Part shown: one piece after another, positions 45,753 to 57,644 of the stretch
How the letters are laid out: every line of letters starts with the position of its first letter
How positions within the stretch are numbered: the stretch's first letter is position 1
DNA from: Artemisia argyi
Lineage: Eukaryota > Streptophyta > Magnoliopsida > Asterales > Asteraceae
Assembly: GCA_030686995.1 (NCBI GenBank)
Contig: CM060697.1
Coordinates: 39,047,459-39,111,458, forward strand
Direction of reading: 5' to 3'
DNA: 64,000 bases
Program-made: the position numbers and the translations under genes
Notes under the pieces: generated by a model
The model's input: only the letters and a program-made list of their open reading frames with translations
Databases searched by the model: none
What the model was told of the DNA's origin: nothing

Positions 45753-46404
45753 TATAACAACCCACAAACACCCATTACCATCAATCCCATTACAAATACC
45801 TATAGTAGGTATTTCACAGGTAAATTTTTGCTTTTTATATACATTATTACTTGCATGACTCACTAGACCTGCTCACGTATCTACACAAGCCAAATAACTC
45901 AACATTCACATCCTATAAACCCCAGGTATGTCAAGCATAAAATCATAACAACACCATAATAAGTAATTCACCAATCTAAAACACTAAACATAACACAAAA
46001 ACCCTAATAAACACTAAACTAAAACTTAAGTAGGATTATGTGCTTAATTGAACCTATATGCTTAGTTTAACTAGTATGAATGTGTCCAAGTCTTAAGTAT
46101 GAGTTTCCTTAGGAATTTTAGGATATATTAGAACCATTAGGCTATAGAGTAAACCTTTAGAACTTAGATACAAACCCTATAAGCCCAAAACTATAACTAG
46201 GTCATAGTTAGCTAGAATTTGGTCTAAACCATCCCAAAACTTCCCCATAGGTCACTACCACTTAGTATAAGCCTTCTAGAACTTAGGAATAGTAATTAGA
46301 CACTCATAGGACACTAGTCTAGGCACTAAACCATAGGATAAACCCTAGTCTCTCACTAAACACACTTAGGTCATTTAGGTTACAAAACTAGGTCAAACCC
46401 TAAG
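45753..46404 (+). repeat. Element Y 5' LTR, truncated
   Basis: Almost identical to 50502-51147 (shared ACCTATAGTAGGTATTTCAC, CCCAGGTATGTCAAGC). Identity stops at GGTCAAACCCT, so a deletion removed the rest of this LTR and much of the interior. Confidence 0.85.
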
Positions 46405-46721
46405 TAGATAACACTAACTCATGAAATTAGGAAATTAGGAAACTTTAGAAAACCCTAAGTAGATAAATAACCGTAGGAGATATGCCTTAGAATAGTTAGT
46501 GCCTATAGGATAAGTAGAATAGGAAATAAATAAAACAAGTTAGGATTTAGAAACAACCTGGTACCCCTCAATTAGGATAGATTAGATAACTAGACTTAGG
46601 AATGCCTTTCACCTTAGGACACCCTTAACCCAATAGAAAATCCTTAGGAAAACTTATAACCTACCCTTAACCCTTACCCTTAGGATCTTAGGAAACCCAC
46701 CCCGATGTCTTAGGTAAATAG
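46405..46721 (+). other. Element Y interior, CCTTAGG-rich, left part
   Basis: Non-coding and rich in ACCCTTA, CCTTAGG and TTAGGAAA words. It continues beyond retroposon C at 48354. Confidence 0.5.
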
Positions 46722-48340
46722 TTTTTTTTGGGTAAAAGGGTTATTCACCCTGGCAAAATTTATTATCCAAAAAACGTTGAAGTACAAAATGACGAGGGTG
46801 ATATCCCTCGTCCCCAGTCCCTTAGGACACTTACAAGACACCTATCTAAGAATGACATACCATTCTTAAAACTAACCTGCACAACATGTGCAACTAACCA
46901 AACAAACATGCTAAACCAAAGCAACAACTATATGGACAAAAAACTACAACGACAATAAGATTACAAATATAATAAAGTTCTTGAATCGTCACACGTCGTT
47001 GTAGAAGTCCATAACCTTCAATGATGCAGCATTGGATCATCAATAAAGAAAACAGTACTTGATATAGATAAAACCAATGCACTCACCAACTTATCCACAA
47101 GACCCCATCAACAACAAGACAAAGCATACGCAATAAGAACCAAGCTTGAAGATTAAGTGGACTTGTACATACAATAGGGTCCAAACCCTAACATCCATCA
47201 AAAGAAAGCAGCTTCGATCCCACGCATAAAATAGAACCATAATATGAAGATCGAACCACCCATAAACGATCCATAGAAAAAAGAATTACTATTGATCGAG
47301 TCAAGGATTTTTGAATAAGATACCCGAGAAACTTAACTTACATATGCCATCATTGAAACCAACAGTAGGTATAACGAACACCTACATCTTCAATAAACAA
47401 CGAATCAGCAAGTCCAAAGAATAACCAAAACGATCATGCACTGGACTTGAAACCTTCCATAGCCACCCATTGCAGCAGCAATACCTCCCATAACGACCTG
47501 TAAAACTTAACATCCACTTAACGAACAGCAATAGCACATCCATCTCCCTCAAAAACCCACTTGAACCAAAGGACTTATAGCACCAATAAAGATGCACCCG
47601 AACCATGATAGACATATAGCACCAAACTGATGCACGTGTATAATTCAAAACCCTAGAGCGGGTTACTTGCAACCATGAACATCACCACACCCTTAACGAG
47701 TATAGTGAATGAATGAAGACCAGCAGACCAATGCACATACCATGAAACGAAACCCTAATAAAGGGAATCGAGAGGAATGAAACCAAAGTGCAGCAACATA
47801 ACGGAATCGACCTTATATTTGTACAAATCGATTAAAAAACCGACTGAATGTTAAGGGATAATAAGGATCGATTAACCACAACCGACATAAGATAGGCAGT
47901 CAGATCCAAAGAACAAAATCGAAACCCTAAAAAAAATATAAAACCGAATAGGTCGGTTTAATGGATACGAAACCCTAACCAATTTAAACAAGAACAACCT
48001 ACAAACCATGATTTGGAGGAGTTAATTATTTAAAATCGATTAAGGGATTTAGGGTTTCGGAAAAACAAAAAATAAACCCTAATAAAAAACGATTCAAAAG
48101 AACCAGAAGTATGATCGATTAGGGTTAAAAGATAGGCAGCGATTTTCAATTGATGTTTGAAAAGATAAAGGTGACACACCCCTCCCCAGAAACTAGCATC
48201 AATCAAAACCGATTGCATATTAAATGATTAATAGAGAGGCGGTTTTGATGGAGGTTTAATCATATCGGAGGAGGAGGAGGGGTGGCCGAAAATCGCCCCT
48301 AGGGGAGCAATCTTTTAAATTTCTCTAAACTGTTTTTCCC
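46722..48340 (-). mobile_element. Retroposon copy C (1619 bp) with 13-bp duplication
   Basis: The perfect direct repeat CTTAGGTAAATAG (46709-46721, 48341-48353) defines the ends. On the minus strand it starts near GATTTTCGGCCACCCC and ends CAGGGTGAATAACCCTTTTA then CCCAAAAAAAA. Blocks shared with copies B and D run along its length (TTATTCAAAAATCCTTGA at about 47300). The duplication length and A tail indicate non-LTR retroposition. The short open frames are not conserved between copies. Confidence 0.88.
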
Positions 48341-49953
48341 CTTAGGTAAATAGAATCTCTTACCCTAACCTTTTAAATTTCTAAACTGTTTTAAATTTCT
48401 CTTACCCTAACCTTTTCAACACTTTTTCCCCTTACCGATGGTGAGAGTCCTCATTCTTCACCATAGAGATCTGAATTCTTTCCCCTCCGATCTTTAAACC
48501 TTCACTTCTTTCCTTTGCTTTCTTAAGCTATCTTCGTTCTAGTTAGAGATTCTACCCCTAACTATCCCAGATTCAAATATATGATCCTCATATATAAGCA
48601 TATTCCTACCCTTTATTCCCCTAGATTACTATGATACCTGAGCTAGTTTTCCCCAATCCCCTTTAGTAAACCCCAAAACCTTAGTTAGGATTTCCATACT
48701 TGAGGTTAGAAATAACATTAGGATAACCCTAGAAAACATAAACTTAGGAATAGAAAACCTTAGATCATTAGGATTAGAAACCAAAACCCCTACCCAATAG
48801 ATATAGGATAACATTAGGATTAGAATATAGATTAGGAAAAACCTAGGACTAGATAACCCTTACCCTAAGCCTTTAAACCCCTAGTTTAGGAGAGGTACAT
48901 TAGCAAACCTCTACCCTATAGGAATAAGTAGATTTAGATCATAGATTACCCATACCTAGCCCTTAGGATACCCATACCTATACACTTGAAGATTTTAGAT
49001 TATACCTTAGGATTTGACAATTTTTAGAATACCCTTTAGGAAATTTCACTTAGGAGATACTATGGATAGTGCCCTAGCTGGTTTCAAATTCCTAGGAATA
49101 GTAATACTCATAATAAAAGTAATAATAGACAACCTAAAACGAAAGAGAAAACCTGAAACTACACCTAAAAATAAGGATATACCTCGTCAACCCTTAGGAA
49201 AGAAAATACTTAAACCTAATCCCTCTTTAGAACCCTATACCTTAATGGAACCAAACACCGCACCTTTAGAAATTAGGTTTAGTTAGGAAAAACTAGCAGA
49301 ACCTTAGGGGGAAAACAAAACTTTGGGAAGAAATCTAGTAAATCTAAAACTCCGTTAGGATATTCTCCTTCAGGTATCCTATACTCTTACTCTTCCGTTT
49401 AATCTCATCTTTTCATTTCTCTCTTTCTATCGTTTAAATCTTTTCCTCCCACTTCTTCCTACTCTTCCGTTTAAAATCCCATTTTCCCGCCTTTTTCCCC
49501 ACTCCACAAATTAAAACCATACTTTTCCATTTTCCCCACTTCTATACTTTCTCCACTCCACCCACTCCAAATTCTTTTTCCTTTTCCATTTCCCCTACTT
49601 TGCCATTTCATCCTTTTTCCTTTCTCACTCCACTCCACTCCAATAAAATCTTTCACTTCATTTTTATTTCTCCGTCATTTTACACTCTATTTTCTTCTCT
49701 CTATATTCTCTCCCTACCTCATCCGGAAATGTTCTATTAACTAGAACTTGTATTTCTCCTCATAACGAAAATTTCTATTAGTTAGAACTTGTAAGAATAT
49801 CTACATCGAACTTTAATCCTCATTATGTTCGACTATGATATTAAATCTCGCTTTGCAAGAAATTGCAAAAAAAAATGAGATCTTCTACGTCCGTCATTCT
49901 AGTCTTAACATGGGAACCTACCATGTGAAAAGTTGCTAAATCGGAGAACTTAA

Positions 49954-50062
49954 GAACTTGTCTCTACATGACTAGAACTAGTCTCTATCATGACTAGAAC
50001 TTGTCTCTATCATGACTAGAATATTCCTCTACCGTATCTAGAACTTGTCTTCACCATGATGA
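49954..50062. repeat. 22-bp tandem repeat, five units
   Basis: Units of GAACTTGTCTCTATCATGAC plus TA start at 49954, 49975, 49997, 50019 and 50041. The fourth and fifth are diverged. Confidence 0.8.
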
Positions 50063-50487
50063 AAAACTAGTTGTCATTTCGGTTGAAACTTGTCTCTAAA
50101 ATATTCCCTTACCATATATCCTTAAATATGGTAAAACTCTCTTCAATTTCCACCAATACTACTTAAGGATGATTTATGATGACTATCCTCTTAAAATGAA
50201 TTAGGATGTTCCTACATTTTAATGAGAAAGTTATAAGTCAAATAGGTTAAGAATTTATACGCTCTTGTTTTTAAATATTGGGACGCCTTTATTTGCAAAT
50301 AATGAGATATAAAAACCTAAGTATCTGATATCTGTACAAGCAATTCCTACTCCGCTTGTGCAAAACCTCTTTTCTTTTCACTTCATTTTCCTCGGTATCA
50401 GAAGACAATCCTCTTCTTCCTCTATTTTCTCGACTTATTCTCTCCCCTACTCTTATAATTGTCAAAATCTCAGGACGAGATTTTCTC

Positions 50488-50501
50488 TAAGGGGGTAAGA
50501 C
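50488..50501 (+). promoter_or_regulatory. Element Y polypurine tract
   Basis: TAAGGGGGTAAGAC directly precedes the 3' LTR. Confidence 0.75.
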
Positions 50502-51763
50502 TATAACAACCCACAAACACCCATTACTATCATTCCCATTACAAATACCTATAGTAGGTATTTCACAGGTAAATTTTTGCTTTTTATATGCATTATTACT
50601 TGCATGACTCACTAGACCTGCTCACGTATCTACACAAGTCAAATAACTCAACATTCACATCCTATAAACCCCAGGTATGTCAAGCATAAAATCATAACAA
50701 CACCATAATAAGTAATTCACCAATCTAAAACACTAAACATAACACAAAAACCCTTATAAACACTAAACTAAAACTTAAGTAGGATTATGTGCTTAATTGA
50801 ACCTATATGCTTAGTTTAACTAGTATGAATGTGTCCAAGGCTTAAGTACGAGTTTCCTTAGGAATATTAGGATATATTAGAACCATTAGGCTATAGAGTA
50901 AACCTTTAGAACTTAGATACAAACCCCATAAGCCCAAAACCATAACAAGGTCATAGTTAACTAGAATTAAGTCTAAACCATCCCAAAACTTCCCCGTAGG
51001 TCACTACCACTTAGTATAAGCCTTCTAGAACTTTGGAATAGTTATTAGACACTCATAGGAAACTAGTCTAGGCACTAAACCATAGGATAAACCCTAGTCT
51101 CTCACTAAACACTCTTAGGTGATTTAGGTTACAAAACTAGGTCAAACCCTTCCATAAGTTACCCTCACTTAGAATAAACCCATTAGGTCTTAGGATTAGT
51201 TACTAAACACACTTAGGAACTTAACTTAGGCACTAAACCTTTGGTAAAACCATAAACACTTAATAAGTAGAAATAGGTCTAAACTTAACTAAAACAAAGT
51301 AAAACCTAAACATAAGCACCTCAAACACCTTAACCTAGCACCCTAACACCTTAGTCATACCCAAGCACACACCCTAACACCTCTAAGCACCCACACAAGT
51401 AGGTGCATCACCTACTTGACTAATCCACCACTAATCCACCCTAAACGACCACTAATCCACCACTAAACCACCACTAATCCACCCCTAATCATCCAAAACC
51501 ACCACTAAACGCCCTAAGCAGCTTACAAGCACCTCTAAGCACCCAAGCAAGGAGGTGCATCACCTCCTTGTATGCTACTCCACCAAACCGCCTCTCTCGG
51601 CTTTACCACCACCACAACCGTCCTACCCCGCCCCCTAGCTACTGCCATAGCCTCTCTTTTTCACCACTAGACCTGCCACAACCCCCCTCTAGCCTTGCTT
51701 GCTCACCCCTCCCCTTGCACAACACCTACACCCCGTTTTCCACCCAAACTGCCTTTACGCGGG

Positions 51764-51771
51764 TATAAATA
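51764..51771 (+). promoter_or_regulatory. Element Y LTR TATA box
   Basis: GGGTATAAATACCCCCTCC, followed by a CT-rich stretch, as in many plant LTR promoters. Transcription would start at about 51795. Confidence 0.65.
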
Positions 51772-53124
51772 CCCCCTCCTCCCCTCCATTCATCTTCACA
51801 CCTCTCCTTCTCTTCTCTACTTCACATTTCTGTAGTTTAAGACCTTAGAAGCCCGAGGATACGAGTAGCTAAGCCTTGGTTGTGTTGTGTTGTGGTTGAA
51901 GTCGAGCGAGCCCTAGAAAACCCTAAAACCCACGTAAACCCTCCCCTAGCCAAGTAAGTCTTACATATTAGTATATTTAGCTTTAGTTTAGTCTTAGGAT
52001 AGATTTGGGATGCCTTAGATACCCTAGGAACCCTTGCATGAGCCTTGAACCCTTTCATTTGCTAGTTTAAGTTTTAAAACCCTAGATCGAGTCATATACT
52101 TGCATGCATGCTATAAGTCACTTCTATAAGTCATACACTAGTTATAAATAACCTAGATAAGTTAAAATAAGTAAAACATAGTTAGAAAACTTAGTTACTA
52201 GATAAAATATAAGTTACATGCATATTAGAACTAGTTTTGCAAAACTTTACATGCATAAGGGTATATATCGTAAATTCCTGAAATTATAAAGTCTAGGGAC
52301 TGTTTTTTACATTTCCTAGAAGTTATAAGTGTAAGGACTAGTTTTGCATAATATTAAAACCCAAGGATAGATATTAAAATAAGTATAAACTAAAAAGGAC
52401 TAAAAACATAAATAGTATAAAGTTAAAGGTCTAAAATGGTAAAATATAGAAAAATTAAGAGTCTTAGGTTAGTTACTTAAAGTATAGAAGTCTAGGGACT
52501 AGTTGTGTCAAATATATATAGTTATTAGTATAAGTAATATAAATTTAGGGTAGAAAACGTAAATATATAAACTATAAGGGTAAAAAGTGAAAATATCATA
52601 TAAGTATAAAACCTAAATAAAGTTAGAAGCATAACACAATACTAGGGAGCTTCATGCGAGGAGTACTATGTGGATATTTCGTTTTGACGAGTTTGTTGGG
52701 TTTACGAATTAAAGTGCCCTGACTCGTCGAACGATTATTGCATATACTTCTGTGATATGATGGCCTGAACGGTGATATGATTATAACTAAACCCTAATAA
52801 CAACATAACTCAATAATAAGGAGCTTTGTGTGAGGAGTATTAACTTCTGAATTATGATGGCCCGAACGTTATTATGTTGGTAACATAATACAATAGTAGG
52901 GAGCTTCATGTGAGGAGTCATATATTTCTGAATTACAATGGCCTGAACGGTGTTATGTTATATATATAAAGCATTAACAAACCTAAAAACAATAACTTGA
53001 GAAACATAAATATGATAACTAAAGCTTGACATACATCCAAAACCAACAACGCGCTAGGATACGTGAGTAAGGCGGTCTAGTTTCCGAGTCACTATTTGCA
53101 TCACTTAGATTACTCTAAACCCAG

Positions 53125-53687
53125 GTGAGTTTTCATAGTCTCATACTTTTTAAAATGCTTTTACTCTAAATGCTTTATAAACCCTGTGAGGGGATACATG
53201 CTAAATGCTTTACTTAAAATCGAATACAATTCTTTTTCTTTGGTTGTTTGCACGAGTAAACTAACTGCCACCACTACATAACCAAACTTCATGAATCTAA
53301 TTGTTTGGGATATATTACCCACGCGAACGCGAATATAGTTGATAGATCTACTGGAGTTTGACAACTCCCGTTGGTATTAACACCCCACTATGTGGTACCA
53401 ATAAGTAATATATTTGAATCCACTCAAGGTATAACTTTGGCAAGTTATCCTTCTATCCCCTCATGTTGGGTCTGCAGCCCACATGACCCGGATCGTTAAG
53501 GTGTGATTCATGAGCTTAGTGCAACATACTAAACTCCTGATAATTGTGCATGCATCACAATTATCACAAAACTTGCATTTTCCCAAATGGGTGTAACAAC
53601 TGAACCCAGGGAACTTGTATTCACTAACCCCTAAACCTATGATTCTCACTCATCACCTAGTGTTGACTTTTTAAGCATGTATTCTAG
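53125..53687 (+). other. Intron-like cassette in the Y LTR
   Basis: Donor CCCAG|GTGAGTTTTC, acceptor GTTGACTTTTTAAGCATGTA then TTCTAG|GT. The hairpin GGAGTTTGACAACTCC lies at 53353-53368. Confidence 0.55.
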
Positions 53688-54220
53688 GTATATTACTTCT
53701 ATGGATCCATGGCAGAAGGAGGTACTGAACTCGGAGGACTTTTCATGGTTATCATTCAAACACAACCTAACTATTAGATTTTTGGGACCTCATCAAAAAT
53801 AAAAGTATATCTTTTATAATTAAAACTCTGATAATTATGAACGATAACTAAATTTCCAAAACCTCTCTTTTCGAGTCGTTTTCTATTACTGTATCTGTGA
53901 TTCTATGAAGTAATACCCCAAACACTTTATCTGCTGCGATCAGTGAAAAATGGGGGTGTTACAATGTTTTTCCATGGTTGTTTCTCATATTAATATTGAT
54001 TCATATTCATATTGCATTCATGTGTGTTATGATTTGACTCAGACATGTCGTGATGTTATATATATAAAAAAAACATATTAGATCACCTTAGGATATCTCC
54101 ATAGACTCGGATTGTTTTGATTGACATGATGACTATACTTGATTTCCTCACTCTTCGCATAAGTCTACTCTAGCATTATGAAACCTCTAAACCTATGTTC
54201 CTTGAAATGTTTATAGAAAT

Positions 54221-54828
54221 ATGGCACGCACCAGAAGAGCAATTGCAACCCCAGAAACCGCAACCACTACACCTGTTATGACTCCGGAAGATATTTGGAA
54301 GGCGATCGCCGATAGCGTAAATGTAGCCTTGGTAGAACAAGCAGCAGCAAATGCCCGAAACAGCGGCACCAACATGCCAACTAGAGAAAGTGTCGCAGCC
54401 ACCCACCGTAGGTGTACTTACAAAGACTTCATGAGTTGCCAGGCTACTTTCTACAAAGGTACCTAAGGTGTGACAGAATTGGCTCACGGGTTCGAGCGAA
54501 TTGAGACTGTCTTTCAGAGAAGCGGTTGTACCGACGACACAAAAGTCACCTGCACTACAGGAACACTCATGCAAGATGCCTTATCCTGGTGGAACGCTAC
54601 AGTCCAGACTATGGGGACAACATCAGCCTATCAACTCACATGGGCGTAGTTCAATGCCAAGATACTGAAGAAGTATAGTCCCCATCCTGAACTGAGAAAA
54701 TTGGAAGACGAATTCCACCAGCTCGTAGTTAAGGTGTTGACCTCAAAACTTATAACCGCAGATTCCAAGAACTTATGGTGCTTTGTCCCACGGTTGTACC
54801 CGATCTCGAAAAGACTCTGGAGAAATAC
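54221..54828 (+). pseudogene. Element X gag core, C-terminally truncated and broken
   Basis: ATG at 54221 opens MARTRRAIATPETATTTPVM, then KAIADSVNVALVEQAAANAR, followed by CTYKDFMSCQ and an FYKGT motif of Ty3 gag. TAA at 54464-54466 ends the first frame. The gag homology continues in the same frame (ELAHGFERIETVF, LSWWNATVQTMG) past a second stop (TAG at 54647-54649) and shifts frame by one near 54735. It stops at EKY where TGTGGAAAAC of the next LTR begins. No protease or RT follows. As the second half of the X gag, it would join to the leader ORF if element Y were absent. Confidence 0.8.
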
Positions 54829-56286
54829 TGTGGAAAACTAGAAGGGAGGTTGAATAGTTTTACGTCTTTTTAATTTTATTTTGAAAACTTAGTTCAGTTT
54901 TAAAACCTTGTTTACTTTTAAAACTTTGATTCGATCTTATGTAAACTCAGATCTCTAAGTATGTGAAATCAACACATGCATAATATAAACAATTATATCT
55001 GTGGAAAACTAGAAGAGGGGTTGAATAGTTTTTCCGTCGTTTTTAAATTTATAAAAACTTTGTTTACAAAATCTTCGATTCTAGTTTTATGTGAGATCAA
55101 TATTTAAACACTTATGTATACTAATATCTACGAGAGTAAATAATGACAATATACGTAAGTAAATAAGTAAAGAGATAGAGATGGAGAGATCGCACCACAA
55201 GACAAAGGATTTATAGTGGTTCGGCTATGAAGCACCTCTTCGCCCTACTCCACTCCCTGAGCACCTAACTCGAGAGTTTTCTTGACTATGTCAACAAGCT
55301 CCCTTATGGCGGAGAAAACCTTACACAACTTTTGCTTACACCAATTAACGACACTAAGCCAGATGCCGAGTCCTAATAGTAGCTAGAACCAATCTCACAC
55401 CACTAGTCACTACACACCTTCTTCACAACTTATACACACCACAACTACTACACAACTACTCGAAACTTCACTACTTCAACTTCACAACACTACTACGTCT
55501 TCACTACTTCTATTCACAACTACTAACACACCTAGATCTACCTATTACACACCTTCTACACCTTTACAAATAATTTACATAACAACTAACAATATTCACA
55601 AATCTACAATACTTCTTAACAAGATATTGGAGGAGTATTCTTCTCTTGCACTTTGAATGATTAGGGATTGGATATCTTGAAACAAGAACTAAGAAGTTTA
55701 TGATCAAAGGTTTTAGGAAGATGATTTGAGAGGATTTGGACAGAAAGTTTTAGCGCAAAAGGTGAGAAAAAAATTACAGATTTGAACTAGTATTTATAGG
55801 TAAAAGTTTCTGACACAGTAGTGTGTGCCGGCCCCCTTAATTCATGGCCGCCCCCCTTAAAATTAAGGGGGTGCCCCTTATAATTAAGGGGGCCGCCCAC
55901 CTGTAACGGCTTGTAACTTTTGTCTTTTCTGGGGAAAGTTGATTTGGTGTAGATTTAACTGATTTTGGTTAAAAATTTGAATTCATATATTTATTATGAA
56001 TTAAACATTTTCCTTTAATTACCAAAAGTGTTTTTCTAAATATATAAATTGTTTATACCATTTATATGATTTGTAATTATTAAATAAACCTTCCTTTGAT
56101 CATAAAATGTATTAGGCAATTGTTTATTCATACCTTGAGTGATTTAGTTGGATGTAATGATATTTTGTTACTAAATACTTGTTTACGTAATGATTTTACG
56201 TTTAATGATTTTAAATTTTGTGATCGTCAAAACATAGGGATATCGAGAAATATTAATAACGTTTTTACGCTTTATTTATATCAACA
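54829..56286 (-). repeat. Sirevirus-like (Copia) 3' LTR, minus strand
   Basis: On plus it begins TGTGGAAAACTAGAAGGGAG and ends TTTATATCAACA. The minus-strand neighbour at 56287-56303 is a polypurine tract (AAAAAGGGGGAGATT), so this is the 3' LTR. The first 171 bases are an imperfect duplication of the next stretch (TGTGGAAAACTAGAAG recurs at 55000). It has a TATA box (TATTTATAG, 55791-55799 on plus) and GC-rich palindromic repeats upstream of it (55826-55899). Confidence 0.65.
55826..55899. promoter_or_regulatory. GC-rich palindromic module in the Sirevirus-like LTR
   Basis: Four alternating units of GCCGGCCCCCTTAATT and its inverse lie next to the TATA box. The same module recurs at 57645-57719. 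GC-rich palindromes in LTR control regions are, to my memory, a described feature of Sireviruses. Confidence 0.6.
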
Positions 56287-56303
56287 ATCTCCCCCTTTTT
56301 GAT
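56287..56303 (-). promoter_or_regulatory. Sirevirus-like polypurine tract
   Basis: On minus ATCAAAAAGGGGGAGATTG lies just before the LTR start TGTTGATATAAA. A second purine tract (CACAAAAAGGGGGAGAAGTG on minus) lies nearby at about 56372-56391, fitting a repeated-PPT arrangement. Confidence 0.7.
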
Positions 56304-56691
56304 GATTACAAAATCTTAACTCATTAAATCAAAAATTATTATATATGCAAGTATTTAGTGAGTTTATCTCACTTCTCCCCCTTTTTGTGAACATCAAAAA
56401 GGTTATCTTGATGTTGTATGAGCTCCCCTTGATGTGTACTCCTCCTCATTTTAAGGTTATAAGACAAATCGAGATATGGAAAGCTTGCAAGAATATTTAG
56501 AACACACAATATATATGATGTATGAAACAAATATAAATAAAGCAAGAAGACTCATAAAAGTGCAAAAAATAAATCTCAACAAGCATTCATTATTTATTAG
56601 AATAGATTATGTTAAAAACATAATCATTGTTACATAAGCATACATATATGCTTTTCTTAGCAAACTACAACAGATAATAGTAGGTTGCCGA

Positions 56692-57466
56692 CTAGAGGTC
56701 TCTAGGACTTGCTTGGAGATTGTACGCATGGAGCATAGATTTAGTGGAGGTAGACTTTTGTGTGAATTTTGTTTGGAGAGTTTGGAGTGGTTGATGGAGG
56801 TGAGCTTGGAGCGGAAGGGTTGGATTGTTGTGTTTGTGATGGTGGTGGAGAAGACCTTGTGAGGAGATACTCAATCCAAGTGAAGTGCTCATTGAGAGCA
56901 ATGGTTTGTTTTTGGAGAAAAATGCAACAAGGACAATTGTTAACTTGATTCTCAAGTTGGACAATGTTGTTGGATGGTGAGGATGGAGTGGTGGAAGGTT
57001 GTTGAACCAAATTGCGTTGAGCAAGATGTAAGGTAAGGAGAGCACTAAGCTCATGAGCTTCTTTGAGCTCCTCAACGAACTTTTTATTTTCGGAGGAAGG
57101 TGATGATGGTGGAGTTGGATTATGGTTGGGGATTCAGGTTTCAACATGTAACATAAGATTCATGACTTGATGAGAGGGATGGATGTGGTTTTGGGATTGA
57201 GTATGTTCCTCAAAAGGATCATTTGGAAGAATTGAGTGAGATGGATGTGGAGTATTGTTGGTGAGTGAGATAGTGAGGTTGTCATGTGGAGGTAAAATGA
57301 AGGTTTCATTTGGGTGATGTGGATGTTTAGTTGTTGGTTGGTTGGAGACAACATCATTGATAGATGAGAATTTTTTACATGTATCAAGTTTTCTTCTCCA
57401 TACGGGTTTGATGGTGATCCTTGAACCTCTTGAAGGCTTGGATCTTGGGTGATTGGGGGATGACAT
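56692..57466 (-). pseudogene. Env-like ORF candidate upstream of the Sirevirus-like 3' LTR
   Basis: ATG at 57466 starts MSSPNHPRSKPSRGSRITIK, a basic N-terminus, then RRKLDTCKKF, a His/Pro/Asn-rich middle, and after a frame change near 57140 a helical stretch (IVQLENQVNN, QKQTIALNEHFTWIEYLL) and a Ser/Pro-rich tail. Its place, between pol and the polypurine tract, is where Sireviruses carry an env-like gene, but I do not recognise the sequence itself. A TATA box (57501-57509) lies only about 35 bases upstream. It could equally be a captured host fragment. Confidence 0.4.
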
Positions 57467-57500
57467 GATGGATTGAGTGATTATTAATGATAAATGAGGG

Positions 57501-57509
57501 TATTTATAG
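57501..57509 (-). promoter_or_regulatory. TATA box before the env-like ORF
   Basis: CTATAAATA on minus, the same nine bases as in the LTR at 55791-55799. The GC-rich palindromic module lies about 140 bases further upstream. Confidence 0.5.
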
Positions 57510-57644
57510 TGTGATGATTTGGTGTTTATGGAAGGATAATATGTGGTGGAAAAATATGTTTGTGAATTTAGGGAAGTGGGGAATCAAAATAGGGTGAAAT
57601 AGGCTAAAAAGCAAAAAGCAAACAGGAAGTCTCGACCATCAGGT

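Larger units (their letters stand above)
48354..50501 (+). other. Element Y interior, right part
   Basis: No recognisable protein. The open frame 49014-49286 is short, Lys-rich and matches nothing I know. The first half is dominated by CCTTAGG/ACCCTTA words, then come pyrimidine-rich sequence (49370-49720) and a 22-bp tandem repeat. It ends in CAGGACGAGATTTTCTCT and a polypurine tract. Confidence 0.55.
45753..53963 (+). mobile_element. Element Y: Ty3 retrotransposon deletion derivative without coding region
   Basis: The duplication ATGTT at 45748-45752 and 53964-53968 brackets an element starting TATAACAACCC (an altered TGTAACA..) and ending GGTGTTACA. The right LTR is 3.46 kb. The left one keeps only its first 650 bases. 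No gag or pol remains. It lies in the spacer between the two gag parts of X and carries retroposon copy C. Confidence 0.82.
50502..53963 (+). repeat. Element Y 3' LTR (3462 bp)
   Basis: From TATAACAACCC to GGGGGTGTTACA. It has a TATA box (TATAAATA, 51764-51771) followed by pyrimidine-rich leader sequence, three spaced copies of GGAGCTTYRTGYGAGGAGT (52646, 52820, 52900), and the donor/hairpin/acceptor cassette at 53125-53687. Confidence 0.82.
34025..54828 (+). mobile_element. Element X: Ty3 (Tekay/Del-like) retrotransposon, heavily interrupted, incomplete
   Basis: The 5' LTR runs from TGTAACCTCCCG (34025) to GGGTGTTACA (44291). A tRNA-Met-type primer site (44295-44307) follows, then a two-part gag (44522-45590, 54221-54828). 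Nested inside are a retroposon (34109-34752), the gag-pro Athila relative, a solo LTR and element Y. No pol or 3' LTR of X was found, because the gag stops abruptly where the Sirevirus-like LTR begins. Confidence 0.78.

Noticed and set aside
49014..49286. 90-codon Lys-rich open frame
   Set aside because: No recognisable domain. It lies in the CCTTAGG-rich interior of element Y, so chance is likely.
46405..49320. Frequent CCCTAAA and CCTTAGG words suggesting telomeric DNA
   Set aside because: The words are scattered and not in register. No run of TTTAGGG units was seen.
54176..54574. Minus-strand Cys-rich open frame
   Set aside because: Opposite the X gag core. Its Cys residues come from complementing gag codons.
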